Positions 53,423 through 62,022 of a stretch of DNA of 64,000 nucleotides are shown here, one piece after another. The stretch is taken from contig CAZIFQ010000009.1 of the NCBI GenBank assembly GCA_964538375.1, positions 44,825-108,824 of the forward strand. Reading direction: 5' to 3'. Position numbers and translations under genes: made by a program. Positions within the stretch are counted from its first letter, which is position 1. Each line of letters starts with the position of its first letter. The notes below the pieces were generated by a model. It was not told the origin of the DNA. It did not search any database and was given only the letters and a program-made list of their open reading frames with translations. Source of the DNA: JAUUZQ01 sp964538375. GTDB lineage: Bacteria > Bacteroidota > Bacteroidia > Bacteroidales > GCA-2748055.

Positions 53423-54544
53423 CTATTTTACACTTAATAATTCAATCATTTTATCTGCTGCTCTCTGCGATGCTCCCTCCTTGCCTATTAATTGTTGGAT
53501 TTCTTTGTAACCTTCAATTATTCTGTTTCGGTACTCAGTATCGCTTAGCAATTTCGCCAATTCAATTTTAGTAAGCTTTGTTAAATTATTCTGCAACAAC
53601 TCTTTAACAAGCTCGTCTTCGTATACTAAATTAACCAATCCGAAGAACTTGAAATTAACAAATAATTTGCCAATGCGATAAGTCAGTCCTCCAGTTTTAT
53701 ATATTACCACTTGCGGAACATTAAAAAGTGCTGTTTCCAGGGTAGCGGTTCCCGATGTAATTACGCCTGCATATGCAATATCCAGGAGCTCATATGTTGC
53801 ATTAAAAACCAATTTAATATCGGTATTTTCAAGAGCAGATGAATAGAGTTCCGGATTGCAGGATGGTGCTCCGGCAACCACGAACTGGTATGAGGGAAAT
53901 GCCTTAGCTACTTCTTTCATCACAGGCAAGCTATGCTTTAATTCCTGCTTCCTGCTTCCGGCCAGTAATGCTACAACCGGCCGGTCATCTAGTCCGTGCT
54001 CCGTTTTGAAAACACTGCCTGTGCTTTTCTTTCGGAAATTCGCAATGACATCAGTTAATGGATTCCCATGGTATTCAACCTGCATGTTGTTCTCCTCAAA
54101 GAATTTCGTTTCAAATGGAAATATAACAAAGAGTTTGTCTACATACTTACTGAGTAATTTTATCCGGCCTTTCTTCCATGCCCAGACCTTTGGACTGATG
54201 TAATAGAAGACTTTCAACCCGGCCTTTGAAGCAAATTTTGCAATCCTTAAATTAAAGCCGGCATAGTCTACCAGGATAAGTGAATCAGGAGAAAATGCTT
54301 TGATTTCGCGTTTGGTATTTTTCAGTATGTTGGCCAGTGTCCTGAGATTGGCTATCACGGAAAAGAGGCCCATGAAATTCATGTTCCTGTAATGCTGAAG
54401 CAAACCGCCGGGAGAAACTTCTTTCATGAGGTCACCTCCCAGGAAACGGAATGATGCCTCCTGGTCGGAGTGCTTAATTCCCTTCATTAGATTCGAAGCA
54501 TGTAAATCTCCGGATGCTTCGCCGGCAATGATGAAGTACTTCAT
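53423..54544 (-). CDS. lpxB: Lipid-A-disaccharide synthase
   Basis: A 373-residue GT19 glycosyltransferase: IIAGEASGDLHASNLMKGIK at the N-terminus, DYAGFNLRIAKFASKAGLKVFYYISPKVWAWKKGRIKLLSKYVDKLFVIFPFE, VEYHGNPLTDVI, LLAGSRKQELKHSLPVM and ITSGTATLETALFNVPQVVIYKTGGLTYRIGK. It joins UDP-2,3-diacylglucosamine to lipid X at the inner membrane. Position between a small membrane gene and a spoIID gene in one operon is shared with other Bacteroidota. Confidence 0.95.
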   Translation of the reverse strand: MKYFIIAGEASGDLHASNLMKGIKHSDQEASFRFLGGDLMKEVSPGGLLQHYRNMNFMGLFSVIANLRTLANILKNTKREIKAFSPDSLILVDYAGFNLRIAKFASKAGLKVFYYISPKVWAWKKGRIKLLSKYVDKLFVIFPFETKFFEENNMQVEYHGNPLTDVIANFRKKSTGSVFKTEHGLDDRPVVALLAGSRKQELKHSLPVMKEVAKAFPSYQFVVAGAPSCNPELYSSALENTDIKLVFNATYELLDIAYAGVITSGTATLETALFNVPQVVIYKTGGLTYRIGKLFVNFKFFGLVNLVYEDELVKELLQNNLTKLTKIELAKLLSDTEYRNRIIEGYKEIQQLIGKEGASQRAADKMIELLSVK

Positions 54545-54551
54545 AAGTAGG

Positions 54552-54845
54552 TTACAGCACTTTAAACATCAACATTATAAGGGCAACCACGAGAGTGGCA
54601 AAGATCACTCCCCGCGCTGATCTGTATTTGTTTGTCCAGATAAAAACAAAAAACAACAGGAGGTTAGGAATGGCACTTAAGCTAATGAGCCCTGTGAAAC
54701 TGTTCAATCGATAAAAACCTTTCAAATAATTAACCAGAGATCCTTCTGAATTAAAAAGCCAGATTACAAAAATAGTAATAATTGGCAACAGGATTCCAAG
54801 TATCAAGCCAGTCCAGAGATTATCATATATGTTTTTGTTTTTCAT
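54552..54845 (-). CDS. Small three-helix membrane protein between surE and lpxB
   Basis: A 97-residue protein with three hydrophobic helices (about 12-30, 52-70, 78-97). It begins 7 bp after surE and ends 7 bp before lpxB, so it is almost certainly part of the operon. No family name is recognised; the sequence gives no catalytic residues. It could assist lipid A or membrane steps. Confidence 0.75.
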   Translation of the reverse strand: MKNKNIYDNLWTGLILGILLPIITIFVIWLFNSEGSLVNYLKGFYRLNSFTGLISLSAIPNLLLFFVFIWTNKYRSARGVIFATLVVALIMLMFKVL

Positions 54846-54852
54846 CTTCTGA

Positions 54853-55629
54853 TCATTTAAATTCCCATTTATTCAATGGTTCCATGAGCTCATAGGCAGT
54901 CATATCAACTTTAATTGGAACAATGGAAATGTAGTTATTATTCAGCGCCCATTCATCTGTATCTTCAGCATTCTCCTCCCTGTTTATAAAACCCCCTTTT
55001 AGCCAATAATATTGGCTGCCGCTCGGATCTTTTCGGGCTTCAAAATCTTCTTTCCAAAATCCATTGGCCTGTCGACATACTTTAACCCCCTGTATATCAT
55101 TCTCTTTAGCGACAGGTATATTTACATTCAGACATGTCCCGGCCGGTAAGCCATTGTCAATTACTTTTTCAATTATATCATGAACATACTTTGCAGAAGA
55201 CGCAAAATCAGCATTAGGTCCATAATCCAATAATGAAAATCCGATGGAAGGAACCTGGTTGATAGCACCTTCAATAGTAGCTCCCATAGTTCCAGAATAA
55301 ACTATGCTTGTAGAGGAATTTGTTCCATGATTAATTCCGGAAAGTACAAGGTCGGGCCTTCTCTTGAGTATCGAGCACATGGCTAGTTTAACTCCATCAA
55401 CAGGGGTACCTCTCACTACGTACCTTGAAAAACCATTGCTCTGTTCGAGTAATTTAAATCTCAAGGGCTCCTTGATGGTGATAGCATGAGATCTTCCAGA
55501 TTGAGATTCAGATGCCCCTATTGCCACAACATCACCAAATTTCTTTGCAATCTCAATTAATTGCTGAATACCTTTGGCTTTATATCCATCGTCATTTGTC
55601 ACAAGTATCAAACGCCTCTTTTTCTCCAT
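54853..55629 (-). CDS. surE: 5'/3'-nucleotidase SurE
   Basis: A 258-residue SurE phosphatase: LILVTNDDGYKAKGIQQL (metal-binding NDDG), VVAIGASESQSGRSHAITI, VRGTPVDGVKLA and DLVLSGINHGTNSSTSIVYSGTMGATIEG. It dephosphorylates nucleoside monophosphates. It is the first gene of the minus-strand operon that continues through lpxB to gldG. Confidence 0.95.
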   Translation of the reverse strand: MEKKRRLILVTNDDGYKAKGIQQLIEIAKKFGDVVAIGASESQSGRSHAITIKEPLRFKLLEQSNGFSRYVVRGTPVDGVKLAMCSILKRRPDLVLSGINHGTNSSTSIVYSGTMGATIEGAINQVPSIGFSLLDYGPNADFASSAKYVHDIIEKVIDNGLPAGTCLNVNIPVAKENDIQGVKVCRQANGFWKEDFEARKDPSGSQYYWLKGGFINREENAEDTDEWALNNNYISIVPIKVDMTAYELMEPLNKWEFK

Positions 55630-55725
55630 AGTTCTCCTTTTATTTTACTGATTTACAAAAGTATCTAAAAAGAGGGAGAGTGCAAAGCGGTGAAGCGCTT
55701 AGGAAGCGACTAAGCGACTAACTGA

Positions 55726-56805
55726 CTATTTCTTGAATAAAGTTGCAGCTTTGAATTCTTTGGCAATCGTATTCATGGTTTCCTCCACAGAAATGATCTT
55801 TTTTGCCAGAAAAGCATTGGTTCCGGCAAATGCAAAACCGTTGTATAGATTTCCTTTCATTGCATTTACTAATGCAGCAATAATACAGTATGGTGTTGTC
55901 TCAATATTACAGGTTCTTAAGCACTTATGGGGACACTTAACCGGGCTTTTCTCTCCACGATTAACCTTGTCAATAAAATCTCCGCTTATCGCTCTTCCAG
56001 GCATTCCTACCGGGCTATTGATAATTTCCATATCGCCCTCGAGTGCATCAATATAGGTTTGCTTGAACTTCATTGAAGCATCGCACTCGTCGGTAGTCAC
56101 AAATCGAGTTCCCATCTGCACGCCAGAAGCTCTCATATCCATAATATTTTTAATGTCCTCTCCGGTATATATTCCCCCTGCAGCGATCACAGGAATCTGT
56201 GTATTATATTTCTTTTCAAATACTTCAACTTCAGAAATTACTTCACCCAATAATTTCTCCAATGAATATCCAGGATCATCAAGTTGATTTCTTTTAAAGC
56301 CCACATGGCCACCTGCTTTTGGGCCTTCAAGAACAATAGCGTCTGGTAGATAATCGTAATTACTCTTCCATTTTTCGCACAATATCTTTGCAGCTCGTCC
56401 CGATGAAACTATGGGTACGAGTTTAGTATTTGATCCTTTAGTTAGAAACTCGGGCAGATTCATTGGCAGGCCAGCACCGGAAAATATAATATCAATCTTC
56501 TCAGAGATAGCAGTTTTTACCAGTTCTGAAAAGTTTGTAAGCGCAACCATGATATTTACTCCCAATACCCCATCTGTAAGCTTTCTTGCTTTTTGAATTT
56601 CATCCTTCAATCCCCGGTTATTGGCTTCTAAAAAGTTCTTCCTGAAATCTGGTTGAAACATGCCTAATCCTGCAGCAGCAATTACACCAACTCCACCTTC
56701 ATTTGCCACAGCTGCAGCTAAACCCGACATCGAGATACCAACACCCATTCCACCTTGTACGATTGGAACTCTTATTCTCAGGCCACCAATGTTTAGTTCT
56801 TTCAT
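55726..56805 (-). CDS. Nitronate monooxygenase-like FMN enzyme
   Basis: The frame opens at 56853, but Met at 56805 (MKELNIGGLRIRVPIVQGGMGVG) is the likely start, giving 359 residues. FMN-binding TIM-barrel motifs follow: VGVIAAAGLG, VNIMVALTNF, FSGAGLPMNLPEF, VLEGPKAGGHVGF, VIAAGGIYTGEDI and VQMGTRFVTTDECD. A Cys-rich stretch near the C-terminus (KCPHKCLRTCNIETTPYC) looks like an iron-sulfur or zinc site and is seen in a subgroup. It resembles nitronate monooxygenase and enoyl-ACP reductase II; which reaction it has is open. Confidence 0.8.
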   Translation of the reverse strand: MKELNIGGLRIRVPIVQGGMGVGISMSGLAAAVANEGGVGVIAAAGLGMFQPDFRKNFLEANNRGLKDEIQKARKLTDGVLGVNIMVALTNFSELVKTAISEKIDIIFSGAGLPMNLPEFLTKGSNTKLVPIVSSGRAAKILCEKWKSNYDYLPDAIVLEGPKAGGHVGFKRNQLDDPGYSLEKLLGEVISEVEVFEKKYNTQIPVIAAGGIYTGEDIKNIMDMRASGVQMGTRFVTTDECDASMKFKQTYIDALEGDMEIINSPVGMPGRAISGDFIDKVNRGEKSPVKCPHKCLRTCNIETTPYCIIAALVNAMKGNLYNGFAFAGTNAFLAKKIISVEETMNTIAKEFKAATLFKK

Positions 56806-57043
56806 ATTTGTATAATTCATAAAAAACGGTAGCAAGCTACGCCTCAACATCATTTAAAACCAATATATGTTGTCAATAAAGGCATGATAGACAAGAATAA
56901 TATCATTTTGATTTCGTCAAGCAGCTGGTACTAAAGCATAGCGTGAAAATTGCCAGCATTCTATCCCTTTGATTACATGGCACTTATACGCAGCCACCAT
57001 TGCACATCAGGCTGCAGCAAACTAAACTCAAGAGGTGTTAAAA

Positions 57044-57127
57044 AGTGGCAAATGACAGAGTTATAGTGGTCAATATGCAGCCAAAAGTGGTGAATTACTA
57101 TTACTCAGTGGTCAATATTAACTATTG
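57044..57127. mobile_element. Solo IS21-type end: four 21-bp imperfect tandem repeats
   Basis: Copies start at 57044, 57065, 57086 and 57107, exactly 21 bp apart. Each begins AGTGG and continues close to AGTGGTCAATAT (copies 2 and 4 are identical over those 12 bases). Multiple 19-21-bp repeats with a TGGTCA core are the transposase-binding sites at the ends of IS21-family elements. No istA or istB gene remains, so this is a leftover terminus. Confidence 0.65.
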
Positions 57128-57390
57128 CTGAATTAAATCCATGAACTGAAGAGCTGCGGCTAAGGGTTTGATAGTATGATTAGTGGCCAGGGAAAGTATG
57201 CAGAATATAAGAAAACCTTAAAAGAGAGGAGGGCAACGAACAGCAGAAAATCAGCCTAAAACTATTGAAACATTGAAAACTCAACCGAGTTTACAAGAGT
57301 TCATCAACATCAACATGTATTAATAAGTTTTTAAATGTGAAAAAATAAAACTTTTAACATGCAACTTGCACATGCCCGAGAGGGTTGTGA

Positions 57391-57563
57391 CAAGTTGCTA
57401 TTCGTCTAAAAACCCGGGATATTGAATCGGACAACAAGGTGATGTTAATAGCAGCTATTGCGTATAATCTTAAGAAATTGCTCAAACATAATGGCAATTA
57501 TAGGGCGCGTCATGCCATGCTAGGTCAAGGAAATAAAGCTAAATCTCTGCTGTTACCTTTTTA
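57391..57563 (+). pseudogene. C-terminal relic of an IS1182/DDE-type transposase
   Basis: In frame before a TAG at 57561-57563 the sequence reads IRLKTRDIESDNKVMLIAAI then AYNLKKLLKHN. The NKVMLIAA-AYNLKKLLK signature ends IS1182-like DDE transposases. A TGA lies directly upstream (57388-57390) and no N-terminal part is found, so only about 57 codons survive. Confidence 0.65.
57401..57415. repeat. 15-bp repeat TTCGTCTAAAAACCC, copy 1
   Basis: The identical 15-mer occurs in the same orientation at 59855-59869. The pair brackets the T9SS protein gene. Copy 1 falls inside the transposase relic. Confidence 0.5.
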
Positions 57564-57668
57564 GAGCTATATATTTGAAAATAGAGCCGTTTTTAAGTAA
57601 AAATGGACGTTTAGAATTAAAATTGGCTATCGATTAAATTCCTTCTTAAAACTTCAATTGTGAACTAC

Positions 57669-57699
57669 AAAAAAGCGCCCCAACGAATCGAAGCGCTTT
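57669..57699 (-). terminator. Rho-independent terminator of the T9SS protein gene
   Basis: On the minus strand arms AAAGCGC and GCGCTTT pair around a 14-base loop and run into a T tract, 20 bp after the gene's stop. Confidence 0.75.
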
Positions 57700-57719
57700 C
57701 AGAAAAATGCATGGTTTTT

Positions 57720-59756
57720 CTATAGAACTATTAATTTCTTAGTTAATGAATGATTGCCTGTATGGATTGTAATGTAGTATAATCCTTTTGATAAATCTCC
57801 TACTGAACCTTGGATTACATGTTCTCCCGGAGCGTAAGTTCCAAAAGCAATCTTTTTCACCTTTTGACCAAATGTGTTGTAAATTACAATATTTGCCGTT
57901 ATAGCTTTACGCAAGTTCAATACTAATGTAAATTGATCATCTGCTGGATTCGGTGAAATAGAAAGGGACCCGAACAAGTTTACTTCATCTACTGCAGAAG
58001 CCATGCTCAAATGTTTCTGATCTGCGTTCAAAATTTCACGTTGTCCAATTACAGGCTTACTGTAAGAGACAAATCCAATCACTGAAATTTCAGTTTCATC
58101 GTAACTTGCAGGAATCACATAGGTGAAGGTTTCAGAATAAATTGATCCAGGACTAACAGTTGTTGGAATTACTTCTGCATTTCCATATACGCCTGGTTCA
58201 TTTGCTCTCAATACACGTCTATGATTGTATCCAATAATAGGGTCTCCGGCTCCTTCAAAGGGATGACCTACTGTTGTATTATACTTATTCGCTTGATCAT
58301 ATCCATCACCTACTCCCGTAACATTGTCTTCTGTTACTTCCATCACAAAACGCATATCTCCAATAGCAAAATCAGCAAATTCTGCCGTTACTGTAGCTGT
58401 AATTGTACGTGTTGCTTGATTATAAGTAAGATCAATTCCAACTTCCACAGGTGTGTAACGTTTCAATTGTGTTGCCACATTTGCTGCCCATATACCACGA
58501 GAAGTAGGTTCCTCTATTTCACCATCAAATACTTTTCGATCTACCATTCCGTTTGGATAGGCAGTAACAACGAATTCAGAACGAATCCCGTCAGCATATT
58601 CCATTTCATCACCGTCATGAACAGAAACAGCAATTAGCTTATCAGGATATTGTGAAATCAAATCCTCTATCACCACATGACCATCAGGACAATAACCGGC
58701 CCAAGCTGCCGTGAAACCTTCTATGACCACGTTGATATTTGATGCACTTGTTCCGTTGTGGGAGAAAACGTCTTTGCATAATTCATCGTTGCATGTTCTT
58801 TGGTCCGCATTTCCATTAATATTATCGATCCAAATACATACTGTATGTAATTCTCCACCACTTGCAATGTTCAAGGTTGTACTATGATTGTAGCTTCCCA
58901 TTCCTCCTAAAGCAGCAATATTGACTCCAGGAACATTCATTGTGACAGCTGGACCCGCATCAACCGAATAGTTCAAATCATACGAAGTAATCGCTTGGGC
59001 TCCTTTATTTATAAAGTCCCCTGATACCGGGTTATTTCCAATGTTCACGTAATTTCCAAAATTCGAAGACGTGATTGCTGCATCGTAATCAATTCCATCC
59101 CAGAAGAAGGAATATACGATATCATCTGCCCCATCAGTTTGTGTTGTAGGGAAATTATATGAAGGTCCTTGTACCATTGTACCATTAGCTCCTGTTGCAT
59201 CTTCACATCCTACAGTTGCGGTCGTTCCCGTTGCTATTCCGAAGTTATGAATAACATCAAAGTCACCACATTCATGAATTCTAATGGCCACAAAAACAAA
59301 GCCCGTTCCACTAACAGGAGTTACTGAATACCATTGAATAACATGTGTTCTATTCGGTGCTGTTCCATAATTAAATGAGTTAACTGCATCCGGGGTTCCT
59401 GACCCCGATGCCACATTGAGATCATCCCAAAAAGCATAGATTGCGTTGTTTGGGCCACCCACATTGGGTATTGCAGTATTCACAGGATCACTCACAGAGG
59501 CACTTGTCTCAAATGTAATGTATCCATTATCACTCACTTTATAGCTAGAGACTGCTGTTCCGTAATAATTCCATGAAAATGGAATGGTCTGAGTAGAGGA
59601 AAGTACATCATTGGAGGCATCAGATAGTACTGTTATTCCTGTGTTTGTATACAAGAAGGGTTCAGTTGTTCCTATACTTGTTCCAACACCATAATTTTGC
59701 CCGAATGACAGTAGTGCCCATCCTAAAAAGAAGAGAAGTGAAATTGTGTTTTTCAT
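57720..59756 (-). CDS. T9SS-exported Omp28-like protein
   Basis: A 678-residue secreted protein. It has a signal peptide (ending SFGQ), a beta-sandwich N-terminal region (about 25-220) and an Omp28-type thioredoxin-like domain (about 330-560, VVIEGFTAAWAGYCPDGHVVIEDL, then PDKLIAVSVHDGDEM). The C-terminus is a type A T9SS sorting domain (SISPNPADDQFTLVLNL, then LSKGLYYITIHTGNHSLTKKLIVL). The Omp28 active-site region normally shows a CxxC-like motif; here only one Cys (WAGYCPDG) remains. It is likely displayed on the cell surface or released. It sits between IS relics and has its own terminator. Confidence 0.85.
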   Translation of the reverse strand: MKNTISLLFFLGWALLSFGQNYGVGTSIGTTEPFLYTNTGITVLSDASNDVLSSTQTIPFSWNYYGTAVSSYKVSDNGYITFETSASVSDPVNTAIPNVGGPNNAIYAFWDDLNVASGSGTPDAVNSFNYGTAPNRTHVIQWYSVTPVSGTGFVFVAIRIHECGDFDVIHNFGIATGTTATVGCEDATGANGTMVQGPSYNFPTTQTDGADDIVYSFFWDGIDYDAAITSSNFGNYVNIGNNPVSGDFINKGAQAITSYDLNYSVDAGPAVTMNVPGVNIAALGGMGSYNHSTTLNIASGGELHTVCIWIDNINGNADQRTCNDELCKDVFSHNGTSASNINVVIEGFTAAWAGYCPDGHVVIEDLISQYPDKLIAVSVHDGDEMEYADGIRSEFVVTAYPNGMVDRKVFDGEIEEPTSRGIWAANVATQLKRYTPVEVGIDLTYNQATRTITATVTAEFADFAIGDMRFVMEVTEDNVTGVGDGYDQANKYNTTVGHPFEGAGDPIIGYNHRRVLRANEPGVYGNAEVIPTTVSPGSIYSETFTYVIPASYDETEISVIGFVSYSKPVIGQREILNADQKHLSMASAVDEVNLFGSLSISPNPADDQFTLVLNLRKAITANIVIYNTFGQKVKKIAFGTYAPGEHVIQGSVGDLSKGLYYITIHTGNHSLTKKLIVL

Positions 59757-60135
59757 GGTATTCTTATTATCGTGAGTGAATTGATTTTAATTAATTGCAA
59801 GACATGAAATTTTATTCCATTTGAGTGGGTTTAAGCAATTTTAGCTAAGGGCAGTTCGTCTAAAAACCCCGTTTCCGGTTTATCTTAAGCTAAATTAAAT
59901 GTTTTTGACGGCATTTCACAAATAATAGCATGATTTTCAGTTTGAATAAATAAATGACTCAAACTAAATTCATGATTTGATATTTGCTTAAAAATCAGAA
60001 TAATAGCAGAAGTGAGCTTACTTAACCAGGATCTCAGCTCTTTCTTTCCGAGAGTATTCATAATACTTCTCAGCTTGTAAGCCAGCTTACGTATATTACA
60101 TGTTATGGGCAGATTTTATTTTACTGTTTTACAAT
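59757..60135. other. 379-bp gap, no supported gene
   Basis: It holds the second copy of a 15-bp repeat (59855-59869). On the minus strand at about 60000-60110 short open stretches look protein-like (one reads LQAEKYYEYSRKERAEILVK) but are interrupted by stops. This could be another decayed element, but I cannot identify it. Confidence 0.4.
59855..59869. repeat. 15-bp repeat TTCGTCTAAAAACCC, copy 2
   Basis: Identical to 57401-57415, same orientation. Flanking bases (GCAG before, CGTTT after) differ from copy 1. Confidence 0.5.
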
Positions 60136-60570
60136 TTAGTTTAAATAATAAGTTTCCCATTTCGGGATAGCCAATCCTATAAGACTTCCAATAGCCGCTC
60201 CAGAAATAGTGAAACCAACAACAACACCACCAGGGTTATCAAAATATGGTTCATCAATTATAATTATTAACGCTGTTAATCCCATTAATAATGCTCCATA
60301 ACCACACCATGTTAATGCTTGAGTACCTTCCTGAACTCTAATATAGTCTATCTCTGACAGCATAATACTTTGATTTAAATTGGAACTCAAATTAATAAAA
60401 GAGATATTGTCAGGCATTATATAAAGCTTTTTACTTTCATATTTCGTAAAGTCTTTTAATGTAATTTTACCTCTGTTATAATAGGTTTTAGGTGGCAAAT
60501 TATATTCTACTATTTGCGCTTTTGTTATTGAAGGAATTAAAAAAACTAATACTATAATTATTTTGTTCAT
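60136..60570 (-). CDS. Exported membrane protein, function unknown
   Basis: A 144-residue protein with a signal peptide (MNKIIIVLVFLIPSITKAQ) and two glycine-rich helices near the C-terminus (about 88-105 and 118-136, VVVGFTISGAAIGSLIGLAIP). The middle segment YIMPDNISFINLSSNLNQSIMLSEIDYIRVQEG resembles small Bacteroidota envelope proteins with an SH3-like strand set, but no family is recognised. It lies 17 bp downstream of a lipoprotein gene and is probably co-transcribed with it. Confidence 0.65.
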   Translation of the reverse strand: MNKIIIVLVFLIPSITKAQIVEYNLPPKTYYNRGKITLKDFTKYESKKLYIMPDNISFINLSSNLNQSIMLSEIDYIRVQEGTQALTWCGYGALLMGLTALIIIIDEPYFDNPGGVVVGFTISGAAIGSLIGLAIPKWETYYLN

Positions 60571-60587
60571 TATTTAATCTATTTAGA

Positions 60588-61361
60588 TTAATAATTAAGC
60601 ACGATCTTATTCATCATAGGTTCAATAATTAAAGATAGATTATCTAATTGACTCTTATAATCTTCAATTTGTTTACCTGAAATACCTGCCTGTTTTGACC
60701 AAATGTGTCCATTTGAATTTAAATCACCTTCTTTATCAAATAAATAAATATATGTATCAAGTCTTAAAGCTCCACGTACACCAAACGCACCAACACCACT
60801 AACTGTAAGAGTCGAATATGAAATTGCTATTAAGTCTGAATTAACTTTTTTACAGATTTCGGATATTGCATTTTTATAGTTTGATGGCACTTTAAAAAAT
60901 TTCACTACTTTGCCATTCTCAAACCTAAAAGGATTTATATCGTTTGAACCAGTTATAAGCATTGGATAATTGTCATTCTTAATTCTTAATGCATTTGGAA
61001 AATTAAACTTTTCTTTTAATTCTGTGAATTCAGACTTATCTTGCAAAGAGTTCCCAAATATTACCTCACAATTAAAATTATTTTTCAAACTTGAAGCTAC
61101 AATTTCTCTATAATTATCTATATTCTTTTTTTGCATATCCATTATCTGGTCAGCAATTGAATTTGTTTTTGCATTAAATGCTGCCGCATCTATTAAAGGA
61201 ATAACTGGTTGCTGAATTTTTCCAATCATTGTTTCCAATAAAGTAATACTCTGTACTTTATCTACTTTTTTGCCTGAATAGCTTATATTCATTGTTGCAC
61301 AAGATGATGAGATCAAAGCAAAAATAACTAAGCAATTAATTTTAAATAATTTGTTTTTCAT
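60588..61361 (-). CDS. Lipoprotein, function unknown
   Basis: A 257-residue protein with a lipobox (FALISSSC, Cys21). Segments LLETMIGKIQQPVIPLIDAAAFNAKTNSIADQI and DLIAISYSTLTVSGVGAFGVRGALRLDTYIYLFDKEGDL suggest a beta-barrel-associated or periplasmic fold resembling LpoB/CsgG-type lipoproteins, though this is weak. It is probably the first gene of a two-gene operon. It lies in the stretch bounded by insertion-sequence relics. Confidence 0.7.
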   Translation of the reverse strand: MKNKLFKINCLVIFALISSSCATMNISYSGKKVDKVQSITLLETMIGKIQQPVIPLIDAAAFNAKTNSIADQIMDMQKKNIDNYREIVASSLKNNFNCEVIFGNSLQDKSEFTELKEKFNFPNALRIKNDNYPMLITGSNDINPFRFENGKVVKFFKVPSNYKNAISEICKKVNSDLIAISYSTLTVSGVGAFGVRGALRLDTYIYLFDKEGDLNSNGHIWSKQAGISGKQIEDYKSQLDNLSLIIEPMMNKIVLNY

Positions 61362-61711
61362 AATAAAATTATATTAAAGTTTAATAATTAAGTTACGGTT
61401 AATAAAATTCTATGAACTCCTCTATTGCAAATTTTCCCATAACCTTTAGATTAGCAATCGCTAAAAACTAAAGATTTCATTGATTAGTTTTAAGTTAGTA
61501 AAAACAGGGATCAAAGTGATAAGCTGGTAAAAGGCAAGGGTGAACTATGCGCCTAACAAAACAATAGGTTTACGGAACGATTAAGTTCCCTTGTCTTTTC
61601 TTGTACCGAGGATCAAATAGATATTGAGGCTTTTAGGCCTGTTATTAAGGTTTTGATCGGGATATTTTTCACATCCAGTTTATCACTTATCACCCATAAA
61701 CACATAAAGTT

Positions 61712-61979
61712 ATGAATAACAGTGAGAAAAACCAAAACTACAAGTTCTATGTAGGCGTGGATCTTTCAAAGAAACCTTCTGTTTATGTGCTCTTTTACGG
61801 CGTGTGAGCATAATAAGGCATGTAAGGAAATATATAGTCGATTAGTAGCGAAAGGTAAATCGAAGAAGCTAGCATTGATTGCTGTAGCCAACAAGCTACT
61901 GAAGCAATCATTGGCGAAAGCCAAATCGGGATTAATATATGATGAAAACTTTAGAAGTGTGAATCCAATTTTTTCTTGA
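61712..61979 (+). pseudogene. Internally deleted IS110-family transposase relic
   Basis: An ATG at 61712 opens the N-terminus of an IS110 transposase (KFYVGVDLSKKPSVYVLFY, containing the catalytic DEDD Asp in GVDLSK). After about 30 codons a shift leads into the C-terminus in another frame (CEHNKACKEIYSRLVAKGKSK, then ALIAVANKLLKQSLAKAKSG), ending at 61979. Roughly 250 residues of the middle are gone. The gap 61362-61711 upstream probably holds the element's left end but I could not place terminal sites. Confidence 0.7.
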
Positions 61980-62022
61980 AATTTGCTTGGATTTTAGCAC
62001 AGTTCATTGTTAGCCACTTGTT

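Larger units (their letters stand above)
56854..57719. other. 866-bp gap with insertion-sequence relics
   Basis: This gene-free stretch holds a solo IS21-type end (57044-57127), a C-terminal transposase relic (57391-57563) and a terminator (57669-57699). Between 57130 and 57390 I see only a 27-codon ORF of no recognisable identity. It is the left boundary of an accessory stretch that extends to about 62022. Confidence 0.6.

Noticed and set aside
57044..57127. CRISPR array
   Set aside because: The unit is 21 bp with no separate spacers, the repeats diverge, and no cas genes are present; IS21-type ends explain it better.
57178..57261. 27-codon ORF in the insertion-sequence gap
   Set aside because: No recognisable motif, promoter or conserved context.
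59990..60110. Protein-like minus-strand stretches (for example EKYYEYSRKERAEI)
   Set aside because: Short, interrupted by stops and not matched to any family with confidence; left as part of an unexplained gap.
61785..61979. Stand-alone 64-codon gene
   Set aside because: Its sequence is the tail of an IS110 transposase, with the matching N-terminus out of frame just upstream.
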